A stretch of DNA of 64,000 nucleotides, taken from positions 17,450 through 81,449 of the forward strand of contig CAJAUM010000134.1 in NCBI GenBank assembly GCA_903945175.1. The letters are read 5' to 3'. Numbering within the stretch: the first letter of the stretch is position 1; each line of letters starts with the position of its first letter. The notes under the pieces are model-generated. The model worked only from the letters and a program-made list of their open reading frames with translations. It was not told where the DNA came from and ran no database searches. Source of the DNA: an uncultured Bacteroidales bacterium. GTDB taxonomy: Bacteria > Bacteroidota > Bacteroidia > Bacteroidales > FEN-979. Shown piece after piece: positions 24,595 through 33,900 of this stretch. A program made the position numbers and the translations under genes.

Positions 24595-25011
24595 ATGAAA
24601 ACATCGAAAAAAATTGCAACGATTATGGCAGCTGCTCTGCTTGTCGTATTCTTCCTTTTTGGCAATACGCTTCAAGCCCAGCAGGCAAAGGCAAAAGCAT
24701 GGCCTGTTCCAGATAAGGACAAGGCAATGAAAGCCACAGGAAAAGCTGATTTAGCAACAGGCAAAGAACTCTGGGCAAAGCATTGTAAATCATGCCACGG
24801 AAGTAAAGGTCTCGGCGACGGCCCAAAAGGCGCCTCGTTGAAAACTTTTGCAGGTGACTTCTCTGCTGCTGACTTCCAGGCTGGAACAGATGGCGAACTT
24901 TATTATCGTACCAGCAAAGGTCGTGATGAAATGCCGGGATACGAAAAGAAAATTCCTGAAGCCGCTGATCGCTGGGCATTGGTTGCCTTCATGCGTACAA
25001 TGAAAAAATAG
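24595..25011 (+). CDS. Periplasmic monoheme class I cytochrome c
   Basis: A 138-residue exported cytochrome c. The signal peptide runs to about residue 28 (FGNTLQAQQ), the heme motif is CKSCHG near residue 62, and the distal Met ligand sits in the MPGY segment near 110. The C-terminal helix DRWALVAFMRTMK is typical of class I. It resembles small electron shuttles that link quinol oxidoreductases to terminal acceptors. Placed between the outer-membrane components and the membrane complex, it is the likely soluble carrier joining them. A TTG six bases upstream is in frame, but the ATG gives a normal signal peptide. Confidence 0.88.
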   Translation: MKTSKKIATIMAAALLVVFFLFGNTLQAQQAKAKAWPVPDKDKAMKATGKADLATGKELWAKHCKSCHGSKGLGDGPKGASLKTFAGDFSAADFQAGTDGELYYRTSKGRDEMPGYEKKIPEAADRWALVAFMRTMKK

Positions 25012-25039
25012 CTGAATAATGATTCAATAATGATTCACA

Positions 25040-25081
25040 AAATGGGTGTTAACGGGGATTCCTGTTGACACCCATTTTTTT
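25040..25081 (+). terminator. Intrinsic terminator after the cytochrome c gene
   Basis: The arms at 25040-25053 and 25064-25077 pair over 14 bp with one G-U, then a run of T follows. It divides the outer-membrane part of the island from the membrane-complex genes. I find no good -7 element before 25118. Confidence 0.8.
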
Positions 25082-25117
25082 CTAAACCAATCCGAGTAAC
25101 CTACTACACAATACCAT

Positions 25118-26143
25118 ATGATTTATAAAGCAAATATCCGGCCTGCATGGGTCGTACTGTTGATGATGATGTTATGCTTGCTCGCATTCACCATGATTAA
25201 AACCTCAGACAACTCGTCTCCGGTAAATAAAAAAATCCAGGCCGAACAGGAAACCTCCCCACAGGTCGATCTCACCAAGTTTAAAAATGCAGAGGAAAAT
25301 GAAAAATGTTTCAAATGCCATGGCCAATCAAAATACACCTACGAAAACCCGGATTCGAAAAAAATTGTGAATAAACGCATGTATGGTGAGTTGGTCATGA
25401 ACCGTGATGTATTCTACGTTTCAAACCATCGTGAGTTTAAATGCATTGATTGCCATTCCGAAGATTATGGGACCTTTCCGCATGCCGGGAACCTTCGCAT
25501 GGAGGCGATTGCCACCTGCATCGATTGCCATGGCGGAGATGAAAAATATGCCAAGTTTGAGTTCGAAAAAATCGATACGGCCTTCCTTGCCAGTGTTCAT
25601 TCCGTAAAACACAATCAAGATTTTACCTGCTGGATGTGCCATGATGCACATACCTATAAAATTAATGCCCGCTCAAATGAAATTCTTAAAGAAACGATAA
25701 CTTACGATAACCTGATTTGCCTGAATTGTCATGGAGATCTTAAGAATTATCAATTACTAACCGATAAGGCCAAGCCAAACATTCTGAAGAAACATGAGTG
25801 GTTGCCCAACCAGGCATCCCACTTTACCAATGTACGCTGCATCGAATGCCATGCAAGAAATGAAGATACCCTGGTAGTCGCACATCATGTGGTGTCGAAA
25901 AGTCAGGCCGTCAGAAAATGTGAATCCTGTCATTCGAAAAATTCCATTCTCTATGCCTCCCTCTATAAGTACCAGGTAAGTGAAAAGATTCAGAAAGAGG
26001 GCATCATTAAGGGCCTGCTGATGGGAGAATCGACCTCCATCGGTCCTGATAAAAGCAATACGTTGAATATCATTAGCCTGACCATCTTTGGATTAACAAT
26101 TTTGGTCATCATTATCCATGCGATCCTGCGCATTAAAAAATAA
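25118..26143 (+). CDS. Membrane-anchored heptaheme cytochrome c
   Basis: The 341-residue protein has a membrane segment at each end (about 9-27 and 314-338) and a periplasmic domain between them with seven CXXCH motifs, at residues 64, 109, 134, 171, 201, 241 and 268. Scattered His residues (for example VHSVKH and AHHVV) can serve as distal ligands. It starts a tight block with the cytochrome b, Fe-S and NrfD genes (8-30 base gaps). It probably takes electrons from the quinol-oxidising membrane subunits and passes them to soluble or outer-membrane cytochromes. It is not a NapC/NrfH homologue by motif layout. Confidence 0.88.
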   Translation: MIYKANIRPAWVVLLMMMLCLLAFTMIKTSDNSSPVNKKIQAEQETSPQVDLTKFKNAEENEKCFKCHGQSKYTYENPDSKKIVNKRMYGELVMNRDVFYVSNHREFKCIDCHSEDYGTFPHAGNLRMEAIATCIDCHGGDEKYAKFEFEKIDTAFLASVHSVKHNQDFTCWMCHDAHTYKINARSNEILKETITYDNLICLNCHGDLKNYQLLTDKAKPNILKKHEWLPNQASHFTNVRCIECHARNEDTLVVAHHVVSKSQAVRKCESCHSKNSILYASLYKYQVSEKIQKEGIIKGLLMGESTSIGPDKSNTLNIISLTIFGLTILVIIIHAILRIKK

Positions 26144-26151
26144 ATCGAACA

Positions 26152-26775
26152 ATGAACCATCAAACTGAACGACTCTATCTGTATCCTGTCTGGATCAGGA
26201 TCTGGCATATGACCAATGCCCTGCTCTGCCTTATTTTGATCATAACCGGTTTAAGTATCCAGTTTTCAAACCCAACTACCGTAGTTAAATTTAATGCAGC
26301 TGTCACCGTGCATAATTTGGCTGGAATTATTCTGACGATCAGTTACGGATTGTTTTTTCTCGGCAATCTTTTTACCCCCAATGGCTCCCATTACGTTATT
26401 TCTGTAAAAGGGTTTATAATGCGACTGAAAAAGCAATTTTATTATTATACCATAGGCATATTCAAGAAGGAAAATGCTCCGTTCCCGATAAATGAAGATG
26501 GTAAATTTAACCCGCTCCAACAGGTTACCTACGTTGTACTGATGTATGGATTTGTTCCGTTTGTCATCATTTCCGGCTGGGGACTTCTTTACCCTGAAAT
26601 GACGGTATATAGTGTTTTTGGCATCAGCGGACTTGATCTGACCGATCTGCTCCATATCACTGCAGGCTTTGGAATCAGCATCATTATGTGTGTACATATC
26701 TATTTCTGCACCATTGGAAAAAATCCGACCAGCAACTTTAAAAGCATGATCAATGGTTATCATGAATCTCACTAA
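26152..26775 (+). CDS. Cytochrome b561-type membrane subunit
   Basis: The 207-residue integral membrane protein has about four membrane helices and paired histidines for two b hemes: His19 (RIWHMTNALL), His54 (TVHNLAG), His168 (DLLHITAG) and His182 (CVHIYF). It resembles the cytochrome b subunits of formate dehydrogenase, hydrogenase and thiosulfate reductase, which exchange electrons with the quinone pool. It starts 8 bases after the heptaheme gene and precedes the Fe-S gene, so it is a subunit of the same complex. Having both a b-type and an NrfD-type quinone module in one operon is unusual. Confidence 0.85.
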   Translation: MNHQTERLYLYPVWIRIWHMTNALLCLILIITGLSIQFSNPTTVVKFNAAVTVHNLAGIILTISYGLFFLGNLFTPNGSHYVISVKGFIMRLKKQFYYYTIGIFKKENAPFPINEDGKFNPLQQVTYVVLMYGFVPFVIISGWGLLYPEMTVYSVFGISGLDLTDLLHITAGFGISIIMCVHIYFCTIGKNPTSNFKSMINGYHESH

Positions 26776-26800
26776 AAAATAAATAAACGTGGAAGAAGAA

Positions 26801-27751
26801 ATGAATAAAAATCAGAAAAACTCACGTCGTCAATTCCTCAAAAAAGGACTTATCGCCGGTGCAGGAGTTGCTATCGGAGGAGGCCTTGTCGCGGCCTATG
26901 TTGACGTTTCAGCTGCCGAAACCGGAGAAAAGGTAAAAGTGCTGACGACCGATGGCGAAATCATGGAGGTGGACAAGGGGCTTCTTAAGTTGCCCCGGGT
27001 TTCAATCGCTGAATCCCACAAAGGCATTCCCGGCCGTAAATTTGTCATGGTTATTGATCTTGGCAAATGTAAAAACGCCAGGAAATGCGTAGAAGCCTGC
27101 CAAAAAGGACATCATCTTCCACAAAGTCAGGAGTTTATGAAGGTTTATCTCCTTCAAGATTCGGAGAAAACAGCCCCTTACTGGTTTCCCAAGCCATGCT
27201 TCCACTGCGACAACCCTTTGTGTGTTAGCGTGTGTCCGGTTGGCGCAACCTACAAACGTACTGACGGTATTGTACTGATAGACAATGAACGCTGCATTGG
27301 CTGTAAGTTTTGTATGACGGGTTGTCCCTATTCAACCCGCGTTTTTGCCTGGAAACACTATCCTGAATTTGATGAAGATAAAGAGCCCTACTCTCCCGAG
27401 GCCAGCAGCCCCGGAAAAGAAGGCACGGTTTCAAAATGTGATTTTTGTCCAGACCTGATCCGCATTGGTAAAATTCCATATTGCGCCTCCGCTTGTCCGA
27501 TGGGGGTCATCTATTTCGGTGATGTGGACGAGGATACCGTGACGAATGGAACCGAAACGTTGCAATTCAGTAAATTAATACATGACCGGGCAGGATACCG
27601 CTATCTTGAAACACTTGGAACCCGCCCATGCGTATATTATCTTCCTCCCGTTGATCGCCAGTATGAAGTCGACAGAGGGTTCGGCGATCTTGAAGAATCT
27701 GTGAAAGAAAGATACAAAGACACTCCATACAGTAAAAAAAATAAACAGTAA
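26801..27751 (+). CDS. Tat-exported four-cluster ferredoxin-like subunit (DmsB/NrfC type)
   Basis: From the ATG at 26801 (a GTG at 26789 is also in frame) the product is 316 residues with a twin-arginine signal SRRQFLKKG at residues 8-16, so it works in the periplasm. Four cluster motifs follow: C90/C96/C100; C133/C136/C141/C145; C165/C168/C171/C175; C213/C216/C228/C232. In the first motif the position of the second Cys holds Ala93, so only 15 of the usual 16 ligands are visible. This may give a 3Fe-4S or otherwise ligated cluster. Homologues wire catalytic subunits to NrfD/PsrC anchors, but here the catalytic subunit is absent. Confidence 0.9.
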   Translation: MNKNQKNSRRQFLKKGLIAGAGVAIGGGLVAAYVDVSAAETGEKVKVLTTDGEIMEVDKGLLKLPRVSIAESHKGIPGRKFVMVIDLGKCKNARKCVEACQKGHHLPQSQEFMKVYLLQDSEKTAPYWFPKPCFHCDNPLCVSVCPVGATYKRTDGIVLIDNERCIGCKFCMTGCPYSTRVFAWKHYPEFDEDKEPYSPEASSPGKEGTVSKCDFCPDLIRIGKIPYCASACPMGVIYFGDVDEDTVTNGTETLQFSKLIHDRAGYRYLETLGTRPCVYYLPPVDRQYEVDRGFGDLEESVKERYKDTPYSKKNKQ

Positions 27752-27753
27752 CC

Positions 27754-29067
27754 ATGGAACTAGAACAAAAAAATCCGTTAAGGGACTTTTCTCCGCAACT
27801 CGAGCGGACCTCCATCCTGGGATATGCCTGGATCGTCTTCTTGCTCGGAGTAATCGGTTTAGGCTTTTATGCATTTCTCGCACAAGTATATGAAGGTCAC
27901 GAAGTTACAGGTATGCGGGACAATGTGGTTTGGGGCGTTTATATCGTCAATTTTATCTTTTTTATGGGCATCAGCTATGCTGGTGCACTCATTTCAGGGA
28001 CCTTACACCTGTTTAAAACCGCCTGGAGAAAACCGATCATCCGCATGGCTGAATTTATTACCATCATTGCACTTTTGATCGGCCCCTGCTTTATTCTGCT
28101 CTGCATCGGGCGACTTGATAAATTACATTACCTGGTCCTTTTCGGGAGAATTCAGTCCCCGATCACGTGGGACGTCATCGCTATTTCGACCGATATTTTC
28201 GGGTGTTTTATTTTTCTCTACCTATCGGTGTTGCGTGACCTGGCCACATTGCGTGACTATGAATTGCTTCAGCTTCCAAATTGGAGAAAAAAATTGTATC
28301 GCCTTCTTGCACTTGGATATACAGGAACTCCCGAACAGCAGCAACGGTTAAACAGGGCAACGGATATCATGGCTGCCATGGTTATTGCGATCGCAATCAT
28401 TGTGTACTCTGTATTGGCCTGGATTTTCAGCGTCACCCTCCAGCCGGGCTGGCACAGTACCATCTTTGGCCCCTATTTCGTTATTGCGGCGGTCTATTCC
28501 GGAAGCGCGGTGCTGATTCTTTGTATGTGGGTTTTCAGAAAAATTTACCATCTTGAGGAGTACATTACAAAAAAACATTTTGTGGCCGTTGGGGTTATCA
28601 TGCTTGTTTTGGCAGCTTTTTTCGGCTATTTTACCTTCAGTGATTATCTGACCAAATGGTATGGCTCGGAAAAAAATGATGAATTGCTCATACAGCTCCT
28701 CTTTAAGGAATTCTACTGGCCCTTCATTATTTCAAACTATATTGGGGTACTTTTACCTCTGCTCGTGGTTGGTATTGCCAAACTCAGGACCATCACCAAC
28801 ATCACTTTGACAGCGATTGTAGTTGTCATCGCACTATGGCTCAACAGATATCTTATTGTGGTTCCTACATTGGAATCGCCCTATTTACCCATTCAGGATT
28901 CACGTGCTGCATGGCTGAATTATTCAGCTACATGGGTAGAATGGAGCCTTACGGCAGCAGGGGTTGCTATTTTTTGCCTTCTTTTTACACTGGCATCCAA
29001 GTTCATTACCATCGTCCCTGTTACAGGTCTAATCAAGGAAGAAAAAAAGGAAGATATTTTAGTATAA
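27754..29067 (+). CDS. nrfD: NrfD/PsrC-family quinone-binding membrane subunit
   Basis: The 437-residue polytopic protein has about ten membrane helices. Early family features include GVYIVNFIFFMGISYAGALISG (about 52-75) and a polar loop between two helix bundles. The NrfD/PsrC family forms the quinone site in polysulfide reductase, Nrf nitrite reductase, Qrc, Tmc and alternative complex III. The length is at the long end (PsrC/ActC-like), larger than NrfD of E. coli. It begins two bases after the Fe-S gene stop, so translation is probably coupled. The likely role is quinol oxidation, or the reverse, for the multiheme complex. Confidence 0.9.
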   Translation: MELEQKNPLRDFSPQLERTSILGYAWIVFLLGVIGLGFYAFLAQVYEGHEVTGMRDNVVWGVYIVNFIFFMGISYAGALISGTLHLFKTAWRKPIIRMAEFITIIALLIGPCFILLCIGRLDKLHYLVLFGRIQSPITWDVIAISTDIFGCFIFLYLSVLRDLATLRDYELLQLPNWRKKLYRLLALGYTGTPEQQQRLNRATDIMAAMVIAIAIIVYSVLAWIFSVTLQPGWHSTIFGPYFVIAAVYSGSAVLILCMWVFRKIYHLEEYITKKHFVAVGVIMLVLAAFFGYFTFSDYLTKWYGSEKNDELLIQLLFKEFYWPFIISNYIGVLLPLLVVGIAKLRTITNITLTAIVVVIALWLNRYLIVVPTLESPYLPIQDSRAAWLNYSATWVEWSLTAAGVAIFCLLFTLASKFITIVPVTGLIKEEKKEDILV

Positions 29068-29097
29068 ATATTCATCGGAATTACTCAATATACCCTT

Positions 29098-29997
29098 ATG
29101 AAAAGAGTTTTCGTGTTCTCATTGATTATTTGCACCATGATTTCCATGGTTTTTCAGCCAATTTCCTCCTATGCTGAAAACAACACAGATTCCACCAATA
29201 TACCGGTTGAGTCACGTATGGCACTAAACTACATCTGTAGCTCCGATTCGCTCCTCTTAACTGCAACACTCAGTATTAAGAAAGGAGATATCACGTTGGC
29301 ACTTGAAAATGCTACAATAGAATATAGTGCGTCGAATGGTGCAATCAGCAAATTACTTGGGAAGGCCACAACCGATCAGGAAGGAAATGCTGTTTTTAAA
29401 ATTTCCAGTGCGGGATTGCCTGCTGATAAGGAAGGAATGGTCTCCTATTCGGCAAAGTTTCCGGGAAATAATAAATATCCTGCGGCGGAGGCCAATTTTA
29501 TTGCCAAACCTGCGAAGATTAAGCTTTTTTTCAGCATTGAGGACTCTTTGCGTGTAATGAAAGTTACTGCTACTCAGAAAAATGAAAAAGGCGAGGATGT
29601 TGCAATCCCTAAGGAAACTGTCAATATTTACGTTCCCCGGCTGTTCAGTTTATTGAAAATCGGTGAAGTTGCACTTGATGAAAATGGGACCGGAACCATG
29701 GAATTTCCAAAGGAAATCGTGGGTGATACCATCGGAAACATTATTGTGATGGCTAGAATTGAAGAACACGATCAATTTGGATTCGTTCAGGGTGAAAATA
29801 TGATCAACTGGGGCGTTCCTAAACAATATTACAAGGCTGAAGTGCCTTCCCGTGAGCTGTGGACTCCGATCGCCCCATTATGGATGATCATTACCCTCCT
29901 GATCATGCTGGCTGGTGTTTGGGCTCACTATGCGTATGCTGTGTATGAGCTGGTCATGATCAAGCGCCTCAGTAAAAAAAATAAGCCACTTTTCTAA
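29098..29997 (+). CDS. Ig-like exported protein with C-terminal membrane anchor
   Basis: I do not recognise the family. The 299-residue protein has a signal peptide (about 1-27) and two beta-rich Ig/invasin-like segments. The first is about 40-130, with the pattern ATIEYSASNGA, TTDQEGNAVFKIS and YSAKFPGNNKYPAA, typical of Ig-like repeat domains. The second is about 135-230. One C-terminal membrane helix (about 258-282) and a basic tail follow. It comes 30 bases after nrfD and closes the operon. It may be a structural or scaffolding subunit holding the periplasmic heme proteins to the complex; that is inference from position only. Confidence 0.65.
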   Translation: MKRVFVFSLIICTMISMVFQPISSYAENNTDSTNIPVESRMALNYICSSDSLLLTATLSIKKGDITLALENATIEYSASNGAISKLLGKATTDQEGNAVFKISSAGLPADKEGMVSYSAKFPGNNKYPAAEANFIAKPAKIKLFFSIEDSLRVMKVTATQKNEKGEDVAIPKETVNIYVPRLFSLLKIGEVALDENGTGTMEFPKEIVGDTIGNIIVMARIEEHDQFGFVQGENMINWGVPKQYYKAEVPSRELWTPIAPLWMIITLLIMLAGVWAHYAYAVYELVMIKRLSKKNKPLF

Positions 29998-30033
29998 TTT
30001 GGTGTTGCTTTTTAACGTTAGTAGTGTATTTAC

Positions 30034-30486
30034 ATGAACCTCCCTTTGAATTCTCCCCAGGTGCTTGCAGCATTGTCGAATGGAAAGATCCGTGAAGCCA
30101 ACGAGTTGATGAAATCCGTGTATCTTATCCATGCCCTGGTTGTTCATGGAAATCACCTTGGCCGGTCCCTTGGGTATCCCACAGCGAATCTTGAATTACT
30201 GAAAAATAAGCCTTTTTTGTTGGCCCATGGAGTTTATGCAGTTAAAGCCGAATTCAATCACGCGGTGTATAACGGGATGGCCAATGCAGGAGTTCGACCT
30301 ACCATCGATGGTAAAACAATGACGATCGAAATCAATTTATTCGACTTTTCGGGATCTTTATATGGGAAAACGCTCGTCGTTTATTTTATTGACCGTATAC
30401 GGGATGAAAAAAAATTCAATACCCTCGATGAGTTGGTTGCACAAATCCATTTAGACAAACAACAGGCACTTAAATTACTTTCCTGA
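30034..30486 (+). CDS. Stand-alone riboflavin kinase domain
   Basis: At 150 residues the protein corresponds to the C-terminal kinase half of bacterial RibF plus the linker before it (SPQVLAALSNGKIREANELM). The kinase signature GRSLGYPTANLEL is at residues 44-56, followed by GVYAVKAEF, YNGMANAGVRPT and IEINLFDFSGSLYGK. Bacterial RibF normally has an N-terminal FMN adenylyltransferase domain. Here nothing of it precedes the ATG, because the previous gene ends 36 bases upstream, so this is not a frameshift. It should make FMN from riboflavin, with FAD synthesis elsewhere. The 3' end overlaps the convergent lipoprotein gene by 12 bases. Confidence 0.85.
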   Translation: MNLPLNSPQVLAALSNGKIREANELMKSVYLIHALVVHGNHLGRSLGYPTANLELLKNKPFLLAHGVYAVKAEFNHAVYNGMANAGVRPTIDGKTMTIEINLFDFSGSLYGKTLVVYFIDRIRDEKKFNTLDELVAQIHLDKQQALKLLS

Positions 30487-30960
30487 TTCTATCACCCGGA
30501 TGCCTATGCCCATAACCCCTTCTGTAACCAACCGGGGCGTGAGATTCTCAATTTCAATTTTCAATATGCCTTGTTTGGACAGGTAAAGCTCCCTTTTTAA
30601 TAGCACAACTCCCTCACAGGAATCATTTTTACATTCAATCAAAAAACTACCCGCCTTGGATTTAACATTCAACTGGTACTCCTTTATTCGCTCCTCCCCG
30701 GCTGGTGTGTTCATAATCATATTGAAATCGAGTGTGTTATATTGAAAATCATGTGTGAACCGTGCAAACAGATAAACATCATATGGCTTTTTCACATTTA
30801 TCAACGGCACCTCAAAACTGAGAAAATTAAACCGGTGCCAGGTTTTATCAGGAAATTTATGATATAACTCATTGATTTCATTTTTTTTACATCCATTGTT
30901 AATTAAAAGGGCCAGGCCGATGACACCAAAAAGAAAAGCCAGGGTTTTAAACAGTTTCAT
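30475..30960 (-). CDS. GldH-like lipoprotein
   Basis: From the ATG at 30960 the product is 161 residues: a signal peptide with lipidated Cys near residue 23 (LLINNGCKKNE), then a beta-sandwich with the pattern KTWHRFNFLSFEVPL, PYDVYLFARFTHDFQY and GILKIEIENLTP. This resembles gliding-motility lipoprotein GldH, which in flavobacteria supports the T9SS/gliding machinery. Similarity is by pattern only, and the characteristic DTL/LAD GKWLG block is weak. It overlaps the 3' end of the kinase gene by 14 bases. Its ATG is chosen because it gives a standard lipoprotein signal. The frame is open up to 31059. Confidence 0.55.
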   Translation of the reverse strand: MKLFKTLAFLFGVIGLALLINNGCKKNEINELYHKFPDKTWHRFNFLSFEVPLINVKKPYDVYLFARFTHDFQYNTLDFNMIMNTPAGEERIKEYQLNVKSKAGSFLIECKNDSCEGVVLLKRELYLSKQGILKIEIENLTPRLVTEGVMGIGIRVIESGK

Positions 30961-33900
30961 TTTGCTTTTGTATATCATCTGCCGGAAGTTTAAGAATAAA
31001 TGTTGTTCCCTCGTGTTCTTGTGAAGTAAAAGAAATTTCGCCATGCATCCCTGCCACAATGCTTTTCACTATAGCCAAACCCAGCCCCATTCCACCGGTT
31101 TTGGTCGTAAAATCCGGTTGAAATATTTTCTCTGCCCTCTCCGTTGAAATTCCCGAGCCATTATCAGAAATTGCAATATTCCATCGGAGTTGTTCAGCCG
31201 AAACCTGAATTGAAATCAATCCGCCGGGTGAATCTCCAATGGCCTGAATGGCATTATTCAGTAAATTGGTGAAAATCCGGATTAGCAAAGCCCGGTCTGC
31301 CCAGAGATAGGGCTCTTCATTTACACAATGAAAATCATACTGAATTTCAGAGGTGTCCCTGTACATTGAAAGCACAAAAAGAATCAGCTCCTTTAGATTG
31401 ATCCGTTCATTGATCACGGCAGGCATTTTGGCAAAACTTGAAAAATCAGACGCAATGGCTGATAATGTATCAATCTGCTCGATTAAGGTCCGGGTAAATC
31501 GGGCCAATCGCTCATCCATATCCGGCGCTTTTTCAATCCAGGCCTTTTGCAAATGCTGGGCGCTGAGTTTCATTGGGGTTAACGGATTCTTAATCTCATG
31601 AGCAACCTGCCGGGCCATTTCGCGCCATGCACCTTCGCGTTCCGACCGCGCCAAAACTTCAGCACTTCTTCCCAATTCATCAATCATTCTGTTATACTCC
31701 AATACCAGTTGTCCGATTTCATCATCCTGCTTCCATTCAATTTTATCATTCACCAGCCCCAGCCGAAGCCGCGACATTTTTTCAGAAAGAATGGCAAGCG
31801 GTGCTGTAATATAATTTGATATAAGGATGGTAATAAAAACGCCAAATAAAATTAACAAGATATAAATATTTACAAAGGTCACCAGGAAAGTGGAAATTTC
31901 CTTTTTCATCTCGTCCTGCCGTGAAAAATAGGGTAGGTTGATATAGCCAAGCAGGCGGTTCTGTTCATTATATAAGGGCAAATACGCTGAACTGAAATGC
32001 ATACTTCCGATTGATTCATTGTGAATAAACGCAGAGCCCTTTTCAATGATCAGTTTTACGTAGGCGTCCGGATTCATTCTGCCTGAAACCAAACCCTCGT
32101 CAAATATCTGCCGACGGCTGGAGGCCAGCACGATTCCCTGTGTATCGTAGAAATTAATGTCAGTGAAAAACACATTGGATAACTTGATCAGAAAATCTTC
32201 CAATTCGCTTTTTGGAACATCCTCTATCGCTCGTAAGGCACTATATCTGTGTTGTACTTCAACCTGGACAGAATAGGCCTTTTCACGCAGATTGGCTATA
32301 TTTTTTTTTGAATTAATATTTATAATATTGATAATCTGAACGATACCTATTACAATGAAGGTAACTACCAAAACTCCGATCAGTGATAAATGAAGACGAT
32401 TGCGCAGACTGGCGGGAATGATATGGGGATTCCGGGGATAATAAATCAGGACAGAAACCAACAGTGCAATTACCGTAAAAAAAACAAAGAGATATGGAAA
32501 AGGAGAAATCAAGGTGAGAAAATTTTCCTCATTTTTACTGATCAGCAATAAATTTGTGCGATCAATGGTATATTGGTAATGAACCATTTGATCATCTGGA
32601 AAGAATGGATGTTTCGTTGAAAAGGATTTATACTGACCGAGTTCCATCCGATAATTGTATGATCCAACGCTATGAACCAATCGGCCGTGTTGAAATAAAC
32701 CATAGGAATAATCAGATAAATTTGGAAGATCAATTCTGGTGTTGTCCATCAATAAACCAGGATAGCCAGGATCCGGGTAGGAATTCAATAAATTAAATTC
32801 AAGGATCAGGGATGGCCTGAATGATGTTCGTTGATTTGAATTGCCTTCAGAAAGAATGGCCAGGTAATATTCTTTTCCAAAACCATAATCCAGGAAAAAA
32901 AGGTTTGGCAATTGCGTAGGTTCGCCATAGTCCTTCACGATCCCATGAAAGTAAGTTCCACAGTTTATCAAATATCCCTGCGGCTGGATCCGTAATTCCT
33001 TTATTGAATCACATACCGTAATCTGTATATCATATTTTTTCCAGTAATCATTAAAATACCGCTCTTTCAGATAAATCATCAAGCTGTCCTGCCGGATCCT
33101 GCTTCCGTTCGGCAAAGGCTTAATAAACCCCTTCACAACGGTATCTGAAAGAAGTTTACGCTCGAGTTGTTCATAGCGTACTTCAGTAACAGGGTTCCGC
33201 CGCGTAGATAATTTTACCGCCAATAACTTTAATTTTTCTTCCTTTTTTTGATTGTTTGAACGGTTCAGCTCAATGGTGGCGAAAACAGCGTAAAAACACA
33301 GGAAAAACAGCAGATTGTGTACTGAAAAAATGGTTCGGCTTTTTGATTTTATGTACCAGTATGAAACCAAATAGAAATAGAAAAACAAGAGGATAATATA
33401 GTCAATTTGCCCAATGAAGGTCAAGCAAATCAGGTAGTATAGTATTCCGGCTATTCCGGCATAGAGGACCAGAAATTTTTGCTGGACTGCAGTTGAAATA
33501 ATGTCATTAAATACCCTGGTTGAAATTAACCAGAACGAAAATAGCATAATTGCAACAATGAACAAGCCGTATCCACTTTCATATGTCAGCCCTGAAATGT
33601 CCTGCAAATTCAATGATAGTGACGAATTAATAACCAGGTCAGAGATAATAAATCCTACAAAATGAAAGAAAAAAAGGACGAAGAAAATAGAGGATGAATT
33701 TAAAATAAGGCTCCTGGCTTTCGCCTGAAATTTCTCCGGATGATTTATCGAAACATTCCTGGAGATTACTAAAGATATCACGAACAATAAAATAACATTG
33801 AGCGAAAAATCACCCAGTGATGGCAAGATGGCTGTTGAGGAGTAGAGGCCAGGGCTAAATAATTCAGATTGAGTTAATTCCTGGGGAAACTTCAGCCAGT

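Noticed and set aside
21700..29067. NrfA-type nitrite reductase or molybdopterin oxidoreductase in the cytochrome island
   Set aside because: I looked for a CXXCK heme motif and for molybdopterin-subunit motifs among the encoded proteins and found none. Only the quinone-linked and carrier parts are present.
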